Source of the DNA: Gloeocapsopsis sp. IPPAS B-1203
Lineage (GTDB): Bacteria > Cyanobacteriota > Cyanobacteriia > Cyanobacteriales > Chroococcidiopsidaceae
Direction: 5' to 3'
Assembly: GCF_002749975.1 (NCBI RefSeq)
Contig: NZ_PEIG01000003.1
Location: forward strand, 372,001 to 436,000
Length of the DNA: 64,000 nucleotides
Below the pieces are notes generated by a model that was not told the origin of the DNA, searched no databases, and saw only the letters and a list, made by a program, of their open reading frames with translations. A program made the position numbers and the translations under genes. Shown here in pieces: positions 20,321 to 27,749 of this stretch (positions are counted from its first letter, which is position 1; every line of letters begins with the position of its first letter).

Positions 20321-20326
20321 TAGGTA

Positions 20327-20513
20327 TTAAGCAGGTTCGCGGCTTTCTATGGCAGAGATAATGTTTGATGTTCTTTTTAGATTATCCTCGTTGGTGCAGA
20401 TGATAAAGCCAAGTTTTGTCCTCTACTGTTTCTGTTAGTTGAATAACAGACTCAGATTTTGAGTACGCAGGTTTAAACTTGACTTTATCCGTTGCTAGAG
20501 CTAAATAGCGCAT
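20327..20513 (-). pseudogene. Decayed HAD-superfamily hydrolase gene (start and end fused)
   Basis: Reading leftward from the ATG at 20513 gives MRYLALATD, the usual opening of cyanobacterial HAD-IIB hydrolases. It runs straight into KVKFKPAYSKSESVIQLTE and TVEDKTWLYHLHQRG, which look like the far C-terminal part, and stops at 20382. In another frame just beyond comes EDNLKRTSNIISAIESREPA and a stop at 20327. The catalytic DYDGTLA and most of the body are missing. I infer a large internal deletion plus a frameshift. The family assignment is from memory of the termini only. Confidence 0.5.
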
Positions 20514-20530
20514 TTTTAACGCAGTGTAAC

Positions 20531-20548
20531 ATCTGGTGCAAACCAGAT
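20531..20548. repeat. Hairpin ATCTGGT-gcaa-ACCAGAT
   Basis: A perfect 7-bp stem with a 4-base loop just upstream of the HAD remnant. Role unknown. Confidence 0.4.
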
Positions 20549-20611
20549 ATTTTCTAATAAGCTAGCGTATTTCTGATTCAAGAATGCCTAGATCAAAAAT
20601 AGAAATTATCA

Positions 20612-20665
20612 GGAGTAATTATGATAGGTCGCCTTTACTTCACTAAGATCTATCAATTACTCCTA
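20612..20665 (-). terminator. Long imperfect inverted repeat downstream of psb29
   Basis: AGGAGTAATT (20612-20621) and GATAG (20624-20628) pair with CTATC (20651-20655) and AATTACTCCT (20656-20665): 15 pairs with a 2-base bulge. It lies 33 bases beyond the psb29 stop on that strand. There is no strong T run, so it may be a terminator or RNA-stabilising structure. Confidence 0.4.
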
Positions 20666-20697
20666 ACTTTGAATCAAGAACCAAAAGGAGTTTTGTC

Positions 20698-21429
20698 TTA
20701 CGGTGAACCAGGGGCTTGTGAAGGATCTTCGGAATCAGGAGTTGTTACGGCAATACCTTTATCTGGGGTGAGTTGCTGACGCTTCTTACGGTCAGCAGAA
20801 AGAATATCTGCAATTGTTGCTAATGCTTGCTCCATTTTGTCTACATTAGCGCGGTACAGTTCTAAATCCTTGTTGAGTTTATCTTCTGAGATGTTCAAAG
20901 TAGCAGCAATATTTTTCAAAGCTTCGACTCGCTGCTTTTCGTCTTTGACTAATGCAGGGTCTGATAGTTCTAATAAGCTAAACACTCCGATCGCAAACAA
21001 GCGGCTGTATTTAAAGTTGGGATTATGGGCGATCGCTCCAATTTGTTGTTGGAGATCGCCTACTTCTTCTTTGTGAGATTCCCCACGTACCCATGCCATT
21101 AACTCAGTATTTGACACATTCTTCGCAAATAAACCAAGACGTTCGGCATCCTGGCGATATTGTTGCGGATCGCTTTCTACAGCTTGACACAAGGCATTAA
21201 AAATTGATTCTTTATCTTTTTCAGGTTGATAACCTTGCATAAACCGCTCGAAAGCAGTGACTACGCCCAAAGCATAAATTGGGTTGTAGCTAAAATCGAC
21301 ATTCACTGACAGCAAGTGCATTTCTACCATCAGTTCTTCCACCACTCGACGATAAATTGTGTTGATCGGACGAGTGTGAGATGTGTAGAAAGCTCGCTTG
21401 GTATCGGAAACAGTACGGACGTTATTCAC
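20698..21429 (-). CDS. psb29: Psb29/THF1 thylakoid formation protein
   Basis: 243 residues with a GTG start (VNNVRTVSDTKRAFYTSHTR). The family signature RPINTIYRRVVEELMVEMHL and the YNPIYALGVVTAFERFMQGY segment are present. All-helical, followed by a Lys/Gln-rich and Pro-rich tail. Psb29 associates with photosystem II assembly and with FtsH proteases during repair, and responds to high light. Stands alone, between the HAD remnant and the Cys-rich membrane protein. Confidence 0.92.
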   Translation of the reverse strand: MNNVRTVSDTKRAFYTSHTRPINTIYRRVVEELMVEMHLLSVNVDFSYNPIYALGVVTAFERFMQGYQPEKDKESIFNALCQAVESDPQQYRQDAERLGLFAKNVSNTELMAWVRGESHKEEVGDLQQQIGAIAHNPNFKYSRLFAIGVFSLLELSDPALVKDEKQRVEALKNIAATLNISEDKLNKDLELYRANVDKMEQALATIADILSADRKKRQQLTPDKGIAVTTPDSEDPSQAPGSP

Positions 21430-21623
21430 TGGACGATTTCAAGGGCGACGTAAACTTATTGTCGCGCTTAATAGCCACTTTGCCAAGTTGAGCTTTGATC
21501 CCCAGCTAGAGGAATATATTCTGAGGTGATACATCTTACGATTTAGTAATCAAAAGGGCTAATCAGCTAAACACAAGCTGATGGCTACTAAATGACGCGT
21601 TATCAACTTTTAACTTCATTTTC

Positions 21624-21923
21624 CTATTTGCACGTTTTTGTACAGCGAGGTGGATGTGTTGTAGGTTCGTAATCTAAACAATTAATTGCATCCTCCGTAA
21701 GTGCTTTGCAAGGATGTACAGTACATTTAAGTCGATAATCTCCAGTGAAGTAGGCGCAGCGGCTACAAGGAACTTGGTGCAGTTGCTTCAGTCGAGTGAT
21801 ACCATCTCGCGTTGCTATCAAGACACTCCACAAAAAAACTGCTAGCAAAGATGAAACCGAAAGCAAACACAGGGGGGTTGTAATCGGTTGGACAACTTGA
21901 AGCAATAAATTAAACATATGCAT
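21624..21923 (-). CDS. Small membrane-anchored Cys-rich protein, conserved-looking, unknown
   Basis: About 99 residues from the ATG at 21923 (another ATG two codons later; the frame stays open to 21986 upstream). One membrane segment LLSVSSLLAVFLWSVLIATR is followed by a soluble tail with six or more cysteines: PCSRCAYFTGDYRLKCTVHP, CKALTEDAINCLDYEP and CTKTCK. The spacing C-x2-C ... C-x4-C suggests a metal or disulfide site. I recognise the pattern from cyanobacterial hypothetical proteins but know no function. It reads away from the isi operon. Confidence 0.65.
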   Translation of the reverse strand: MHMFNLLLQVVQPITTPLCLLSVSSLLAVFLWSVLIATRDGITRLKQLHQVPCSRCAYFTGDYRLKCTVHPCKALTEDAINCLDYEPTTHPPRCTKTCK

Positions 21924-22020
21924 TATGCCGAGTGAGTGTAAGTTGCAGTGTTTCTGCATCCTTGATGCCGGTTCAACAGGGTGCACTAATTGCTAAAAAT
22001 CAAGAATTACAGAAATTTAA

Positions 22021-22035
22021 TGAAAAGGATTGTCA
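22021..22035 (+). promoter_or_regulatory. Fur-box-like site 1 upstream of isiA
   Basis: TGAAAAGGATTGTCA matches the 7-1-7 Fur consensus TGATAAT-N-ATTATCA at 11 of 14 defined positions. isiA operons are Fur-repressed in studied cyanobacteria, so location and family knowledge agree. Confidence 0.5.
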
Positions 22036-22073
22036 ATAACTAACGGTATAGTGTAAGCTATCTTGCAAGTTTT

Positions 22074-22088
22074 TGAAAAAGATTTTCA
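22074..22088 (+). promoter_or_regulatory. Fur-box-like site 2 upstream of isiA
   Basis: TGAAAAAGATTTTCA, again 11 of 14 matches, lies 53 bases after site 1 and just before the AGGAG ribosome site (about 22094-22100) of isiA. Confidence 0.45.
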
Positions 22089-22110
22089 ATAATTAGGAGG
22101 TTAGATTACA

Positions 22111-23169
22111 GTGACAACTGTTGCTAAGAGTCCACTTTCAGTAGAGCAAGATCTATCAGAGTCTCCTTGGTGGGCGGGTAACGCCCGTCTCACAAATCTA
22201 TCGGGTAAGTTACTCGGTGCTCATGTTGCCCATTCCGGCTTAATTGTGTTGTGGGCTGGGGCAATGACATTATTTGAACTGGGTCATTTTAATCCGGCAA
22301 AACCAATGTACGAGCAGGGCTTAATTTTGCTACCGCATCTAGCAGCCCAAGGTTGGGGAGTTGGTGCTAACGGTGCTGTAGTCAATACGCACCCATACTT
22401 TGCGATCGCTGTTATTCATTTGATCTCGTCAGCATTTCTAGGGTTTGGTGGTATCTTTCATTCACTACGTGGTCCAGAAAGATTAGAAGGCAGATTTTCC
22501 TTTTTTGGCTATGACTGGGCAGATACCAACAAAATGACAACAATTTTGGGCATTCACCTTGTTTTACTCGGAATAGGTGCATTTCTCTTAGTTGCCAAGG
22601 CAATGTACTTTGGTGGTTTATATGACCCAAATGTTGAAAATGTCCGGCTTGTAACTAACCCGACGCTCGATCCTACAGTCATTTACGGCTATCTCTTTGG
22701 TGCTGTTGGTAGGTTCTGGATTGCTGGCGTTGACAACCTTGAAGATGTTGTTGGCGGTCATATCTGGGTTGGCGGAATGTTGATTTTTGGTGGGTTGTTC
22801 CACATTGTGACTAAGCCTTTTCGCTGGACATACCCGTTCTTTGTTTGGTCAGGAGAAGCTTATCTTTCCTATAGTTTGGGCGCTTTGGCATTGATGGGAT
22901 TTATTGCAACGCTGTTTGTCTCAGTCAATACGACTGTTTATCCTGAAGTTTTCTATGGTCCAGCATTGGTAGTACGGCAAAATATTGTGCCTTACTTTTC
23001 ATCGCCCGATCCTAATTTAGTTACCTCTCGGACGTGGCTTGCTAATGCTCATTTTTGGTTAGCGTTTTTCTTTTTGCAAGGACATATTTGGCACGCTTTG
23101 CGATCGCGTGGTTTAGATTTTCGCAAAGGTCGCATTAGTGAAGATGCTGTGATTCCTCAACCTAGTTAA
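22111..23169 (+). CDS. isiA: Iron-stress chlorophyll-binding protein IsiA (CP43')
   Basis: 352 residues, GTG start after AATTAGGAGG. Six-helix CP43-type antenna lacking the large lumenal loop of CP43. Chlorophyll-ligand histidines are in [73 protein letters not shown] and [15 protein letters not shown]. IsiA forms rings around photosystem I and protects against light when iron is short. It is the first gene of an isi operon followed by a PsaL-fused paralogue, flavodoxin and a hydrolase. Confidence 0.92.
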   Translation: MTTVAKSPLSVEQDLSESPWWAGNARLTNLSGKLLGAHVAHSGLIVLWAGAMTLFELGHFNPAKPMYEQGLILLPHLAAQGWGVGANGAVVNTHPYFAIAVIHLISSAFLGFGGIFHSLRGPERLEGRFSFFGYDWADTNKMTTILGIHLVLLGIGAFLLVAKAMYFGGLYDPNVENVRLVTNPTLDPTVIYGYLFGAVGRFWIAGVDNLEDVVGGHIWVGGMLIFGGLFHIVTKPFRWTYPFFVWSGEAYLSYSLGALALMGFIATLFVSVNTTVYPEVFYGPALVVRQNIVPYFSSPDPNLVTSRTWLANAHFWLAFFFLQGHIWHALRSRGLDFRKGRISEDAVIPQPS

Positions 23170-23239
23170 TGCAAGTGATTAGTGTTTGTTCTAAAAAATT
23201 TAGTGTTGCAATAACGCAAGTAATTCTCAAGGAGTTGCC

Positions 23240-24742
23240 ATGACTGCGGTAATTTCAGATAGCCCTTACAAGAATCAAATTCCTGATGTAGGCTGGTGGG
23301 CTGGTAATTTTCGTCTGACAAACTTATCAGGTAAGTTATTAGGTGCACACGTTGCACATTCAGGGTTAATCTTGCTGTGGGCTGGAGGAATGACACTGTT
23401 TGAGTTGTCACGCTTTCATCCTGATCAACCGATGTACGAGCAAGGGTTGATTTTGCTACCGCATCTAGCCACATTAGGCTTTGGTGTCGGGGCTGGCGGA
23501 CAAGTTGTTAGTACCTATCCCTACTTTGTCATTGCTGTTTTGCATCTCATACCCTCAGTTATCCTGGCAGCAGGGGGGCTTTATCACGCTCTATTAGGGC
23601 CCGAAGTTTTAGAAGATAATCCTACTTTAGCTGGGTTTTTTGGCTACGACTGGAAAGATAAAGACAAGGTCACGTCTATTTTAGGCATTCACCTGATACT
23701 TTTAGGCTTAGGTGCTTTACTACTCGTTGCCAAAGCGATGTTCTGGGGCGGATTGTTTGACCCTTGGGCAAGTGGCGGCGGTGACGTGCGTGTCATCAGT
23801 CATCCCACACTCAACCCTGTCCGCATTTTTGGCTATTTATTCGGGGCTTGGGGTTCAGAAGGAATGGCGGCGGTAGATAACTTAGAAGACGTTGTCGGCG
23901 GTCACATTTGGGTTGGATTAATGCTCATTGGTGGTGGACTGTTCCACATCTTGACGCAACCGTTTGCATGGGCGCGACGCATTTTAATTTATTCAGGCGA
24001 AGCTTATCTTTCTTACAGTATTGGTGCTGTTGCCTACATGGGCTTCTTTGCTGCCTACTTTGCGTGGGTCAACAATACTGTATACCCAGAAGTTTTTTAT
24101 GGTCCGGTACATGCTTTAGAATCTGCGCCTGGATTGGTTTCTGTTCGTGGTTGGCTAGTGACATTTCATGTTGTTTTAGCCTTAATCTTTCTCATCGGTC
24201 ATATTTGGCACGCCCTCCGCGCCCGCGCTGTTGCTGCTGGATTTGATTTCAAAAAAGGCGACATGGTTCAGCCACCACAAAATCCTCAAACAGCAACCGC
24301 AATCAGTTCTCAAGATGTGACATTGAACTTTCTCAAATACCTACCAATTTATCGCCCAGGAATTAACCCTTTGGCGCGAGGATTAGAAATTGGGATGGCA
24401 CATGGTTATTGGCTAGTTGGACCTTTTGCTGTATTAGGCTCTATCGGTACATTACGCAATGCTAATGTTGGCGATCTTGTTGGTTTACTCGCTGCTGGAG
24501 GTTTAATTCTCCTCCTCACAATCGGTTTTTCAATTTATGGCAGTACCAAATTAGAAAAACGCCTAGAAACTTTACCAAGACCAGCTTTTGCAGCGACAGT
24601 TCCCAACGTTCCTGAAGCTTTACAAAATGTAGATGAGTGGAGTCAGTTTACAACAGGCTTTTTCATTGGTGGCATTGGTGGCGCAATTTTTGCGTACTTG
24701 CTTTTAAATAGCTGGAGTGCATTTGTGGCGATCGCCAATTAG
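23240..24742 (+). CDS. CP43-like chlorophyll-binding protein fused to a PsaL-like domain
   Basis: 500 residues, ATG start with AAGGAG upstream. Residues about 1-345 are an IsiA paralogue ([54 protein letters not shown]). After a linker, residues about 362-500 resemble photosystem I subunit Psa[35 protein letters not shown], and [20 protein letters not shown]. Such fusions are known from some cyanobacterial isi loci. PsaL sits at the PSI trimer interface, so the domain could dock the antenna into PSI in place of PsaL; that is inference. Confidence 0.9.
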   Translation: MTAVISDSPYKNQIPDVGWWAGNFRLTNLSGKLLGAHVAHSGLILLWAGGMTLFELSRFHPDQPMYEQGLILLPHLATLGFGVGAGGQVVSTYPYFVIAVLHLIPSVILAAGGLYHALLGPEVLEDNPTLAGFFGYDWKDKDKVTSILGIHLILLGLGALLLVAKAMFWGGLFDPWASGGGDVRVISHPTLNPVRIFGYLFGAWGSEGMAAVDNLEDVVGGHIWVGLMLIGGGLFHILTQPFAWARRILIYSGEAYLSYSIGAVAYMGFFAAYFAWVNNTVYPEVFYGPVHALESAPGLVSVRGWLVTFHVVLALIFLIGHIWHALRARAVAAGFDFKKGDMVQPPQNPQTATAISSQDVTLNFLKYLPIYRPGINPLARGLEIGMAHGYWLVGPFAVLGSIGTLRNANVGDLVGLLAAGGLILLLTIGFSIYGSTKLEKRLETLPRPAFAATVPNVPEALQNVDEWSQFTTGFFIGGIGGAIFAYLLLNSWSAFVAIAN

Positions 24743-24819
24743 TAAAACAGGGGCAAAAAAGTATTTGAAACGTGCTTAATGCCCCTACAAATTTTGACTC
24801 AAATATTGTAGGTAAAAAG

Positions 24820-25329
24820 ATGTCAGGTATTGGTTTATTTTACGGTTCGACAACTGGAAAAACCGAAATTATTGCCGAGATGATTCAACAAGAATTAGGC
24901 GAAGAAGTTGTAGGACTGCATAATATGGCAGATGTAGAGGGTAGTGAATTTAATGATTACGAAAACCTCATTATTGCTTGTCCTACTTGGAATATTGGTG
25001 AATTGCAAAGTGATTGGGATGGTTTTTTCCCTGAACTTGATGACATAGATTTTAGTGGGAAAAAAGTGGCTTACTTTGGAACAGGCGATCAAGTTGGCTA
25101 TGCTGATAATTTTATGGATGCTCTAGGAATTCTAGAAGAAAAAATTTCTGAATTAGGCGGAAAAACAGTCGGTTATTGGTCAACTGATGGATACGAATTT
25201 AACGAATCGAAAGCAGTTAGAGATGGCAAGTTTGTCGGTTTAGCGCTTGATGAAGATAATCAATCTGAGATGACTGAGCAGCGCGTTAAAACTTGGATAT
25301 CTCAACTGAAGCAAGAATTCGGAGTGTAG
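24820..25329 (+). CDS. isiB: Flavodoxin
   Basis: 169 residues from the ATG at 24820 (MSGIGLFYGSTTGKTEIIAE), the family's normal start, with TAGGT just upstream. The FMN phosphate-binding loop YGSTTGKTE is at residues about 8-16. Isoalloxazine-flanking loops are CPTWNIGELQSDW and FGTGDQVGYADNF, and the long-chain insertion DGYEFNESKAVRDGKFVGLA is present. It replaces ferredoxin as electron carrier from photosystem I in iron limitation. Third gene of the isi operon. Confidence 0.95.
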   Translation: MSGIGLFYGSTTGKTEIIAEMIQQELGEEVVGLHNMADVEGSEFNDYENLIIACPTWNIGELQSDWDGFFPELDDIDFSGKKVAYFGTGDQVGYADNFMDALGILEEKISELGGKTVGYWSTDGYEFNESKAVRDGKFVGLALDEDNQSEMTEQRVKTWISQLKQEFGV

Positions 25330-25404
25330 TTAATGACATTGTGGCATAGGCATCTTGCCTGTGCTTTTATCTATATTTCTAGGGATGTTTATTAGAGACT
25401 TTAT

Positions 25405-26136
25405 ATGTCGATAGTTCCAGATGTTTTGTGGATAAACACTAGTCCTAGTCTGCAATGCTTTCATCGTCCATTGTTGTGCTATTTATCCCATCATTTAACA
25501 GTAGCGCAGTGGGAATATTGCCAAACTCAAGATGAACCAAGTTCGCTTGATATTGCTTTAGAATTACTACATGATTACTTACAATCGTGCGATCGCCCTG
25601 TTCACTTAATCGGTCACAGTACAAGTGGTTTACTAGGATTACTGTATGCACGCCGGTATCCAGATAAAGTTAAATCACTCACTTTACTAGCTGTAGGTGC
25701 AGATCCTACTATTGATTGGCAACTTCATTATTATAATCATCGCAAAATTATGAGTCGTCAAAAAGTGTTAACTTCGATGGCTTATAATTTATTTGGCTCG
25801 CATGATAAATGTACAATTAATAGTTTTATCAAACGCTTATATAAAGACTTATATTGTTCGCTCTCACCACACTCATTGTTACAACGAGCCAGTTTACCTA
25901 CAAGTGGTGTACCAGTGCCATTAATGGTTTGTGGCGGTAGTGACGATATAATTATCGAGCCAGCAGATTTGCAAGGTTGGAAAGAGTATTTTAAAGCAAG
26001 CGATCGCCTATGGCTATGTCCTCAAGGTAAACACTTTTTTCATTACTGTCAACCTCAACTTGTAGGGGAACAAATACTTAATTTTTGGCAATTTACTCAT
26101 CAATCAGCTTTACTTCACGCTAGCTTGTTGCTTTAA
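25405..26136 (+). CDS. isiC: Alpha/beta hydrolase, IsiC-type
   Basis: 243 residues. Nucleophile elbow LIGHSTSGLLGLLYARRYPD at about residues 68-87, acid candidate CGGSDDIIIEP at about 172 and histidine candidate PQGKHFFHYCQPQ near 212-220. An esterase/lipase-like fold; the substrate is unknown. A hydrolase gene of this type (isiC) follows isiB in other cyanobacterial isi operons, and position supports the same name. A GTCCAC hairpin follows the gene. Confidence 0.78.
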   Translation: MSIVPDVLWINTSPSLQCFHRPLLCYLSHHLTVAQWEYCQTQDEPSSLDIALELLHDYLQSCDRPVHLIGHSTSGLLGLLYARRYPDKVKSLTLLAVGADPTIDWQLHYYNHRKIMSRQKVLTSMAYNLFGSHDKCTINSFIKRLYKDLYCSLSPHSLLQRASLPTSGVPVPLMVCGGSDDIIIEPADLQGWKEYFKASDRLWLCPQGKHFFHYCQPQLVGEQILNFWQFTHQSALLHASLLL

Positions 26137-26170
26137 GCTTGGTGACTAAAGTTCACAGCTTGACAAACAA

Positions 26171-26188
26171 AGTCCACCTCCGTGGACT
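26171..26188 (+). terminator. Hairpin AGTCCAC-ctcc-GTGGACT after isiC
   Basis: A 7-bp perfect stem 35 bases after the isiC stop, followed by AT-rich sequence but no T run. Related to the hairpins at 18282 and 40249; may end the isi transcript. Confidence 0.45.
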
Positions 26189-26305
26189 AATTAAATAAGT
26201 AATGTGCGATCGCTTCACTTTTGACCTGTAGCGATTGCTACGCATATTTCTTTTAGTTAAGCTAATATAAATGTTCGTAAAGAAATTAGCTAAAAGTCAC
26301 TTTAT

Positions 26306-27667
26306 ATGGTTAATGCTGTCGAAAAGCAATCTCCGCATCGTGTAGTGATAGTCGGTGGTGGATTTGGCGGGTTATATGCAGCGAAATCCCTCGGCAGTGT
26401 TCCTGTAGAGGTAACATTAATAGATAAACGCAACTTTCATTTATTTCAACCTTTACTCTATCAAGTTGCAACAGGGACGTTATCGCCAGCGGATATCTCT
26501 TCTCCCTTACGTGCTGTCCTCAGCCGCAACAAAAATACGACAGTACTCATGGGAGAAGTTGTTGACATTGATCCAGAACAGCGCAAGGTGACACTGCAAA
26601 ATCAAGAACTACAATACGATAGTTTAATTGTCGCTACAGGGGTAAAACATTCGTATTTTGGTAAAGATGAGTGGTCAGAATTTGCTCCAGGCTTGAAAAC
26701 CGTTGAAGATGCACTAGAAATGCGGCGACGGATTTTTGTTGCGTTTGAAGCTGCTGAGAAAGAAACTGATCCAGAAAAACGCCGCGCTTGGTTAACGTTT
26801 GTGATTGTTGGTGGTGGACCTACTGGGGTTGAGTTAGCAGGAGCGATCGCAGAACTTGCTTACAGTACATTAAAGAAAGATTTTCGTAACATCGATACAG
26901 CTGAAGCCAAAATCTTATTACTTGAAGGGATGGATCGCTTACTTCCACCCTATGCAACAGAATTATCGACAAAAGCAACAACATCTCTCCAGCAATTGGG
27001 CGTAACAGTGCAAACAAAAACACTAGTTACCGATATTACAGATGACATTGTGACAATGAAGCAAGGAGATGAAGTCACGCACATTGCTGCTAAAACAATT
27101 CTTTGGGCTGCGGGCGTCAAAGCTTCTGCTATGGGAGAAATTTTAGCTAAGCGTACTGGCGCACAACTTGATCGTGCCGGACGAGTTATCGTTGAACCAG
27201 ACCTCAGTATTCCAGATCATCCCAATGTTTTTGTTGTTGGTGACTTAGCAAATTTCTCTCACCAAAACAGTAAACCCCTACCTGGTGTTGCACCTGTTGC
27301 TATGCAACAAGGACAATATGTTGCAGCACTACTTAAACAACGGTTACAAGCAAAGACACTACCACCGTTTAATTACTTTGATCGCGGCAGTTTAGCCGTT
27401 ATTGGACGCAATGCAGCAGTTGTAGACTTTGGTTTTGTTAAATTCTCTGGTTTCTTAGCATGGCTGACATGGGTATTTGTCCACATTTATTTCTTAATCG
27501 AATTTGATAACAAACTTGTGGTTCTCTTGCAATGGGGTTGGAACTACTGGACGCGCAAGCGTGGTGCAAGATTAATCACAGGCGAAGAATCTTTATTGAC
27601 AGTAGGAGTTGATAATCAAGGAGATTTCTACACACCAACTAATAGCAATTCAGCCGTTAAAGTGTAA
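26306..27667 (+). CDS. Type II NAD(P)H dehydrogenase (NDH-2 family FAD oxidoreductase)
   Basis: 453 residues. FAD-binding GGGFGGLYAAKSL at residues about 17-29, NFHLFQPLLYQVATGTLSPA quinone-site signature, a second nucleotide motif VGGGPTGVELAGAIAELAYS at about 167-186, and VFVVGDLANF near 310. The C-terminal FAWLTWVFVHIYFL-like stretch gives membrane attachment (LAWLTWVFVHIYFLIEF). It oxidises NADH to reduce plastoquinone without proton pumping. Cyanobacteria have NdbA, NdbB and NdbC paralogues; which one this is cannot be settled by eye. Confidence 0.88.
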   Translation: MVNAVEKQSPHRVVIVGGGFGGLYAAKSLGSVPVEVTLIDKRNFHLFQPLLYQVATGTLSPADISSPLRAVLSRNKNTTVLMGEVVDIDPEQRKVTLQNQELQYDSLIVATGVKHSYFGKDEWSEFAPGLKTVEDALEMRRRIFVAFEAAEKETDPEKRRAWLTFVIVGGGPTGVELAGAIAELAYSTLKKDFRNIDTAEAKILLLEGMDRLLPPYATELSTKATTSLQQLGVTVQTKTLVTDITDDIVTMKQGDEVTHIAAKTILWAAGVKASAMGEILAKRTGAQLDRAGRVIVEPDLSIPDHPNVFVVGDLANFSHQNSKPLPGVAPVAMQQGQYVAALLKQRLQAKTLPPFNYFDRGSLAVIGRNAAVVDFGFVKFSGFLAWLTWVFVHIYFLIEFDNKLVVLLQWGWNYWTRKRGARLITGEESLLTVGVDNQGDFYTPTNSNSAVKV

Positions 27668-27749
27668 TTTTATTAATAGATATTAATATAAATCTGGTTG
27701 GTTAGCGGCGATCAAAAGTGACTATTGGCTAGTGAATAATAACTAGTCC

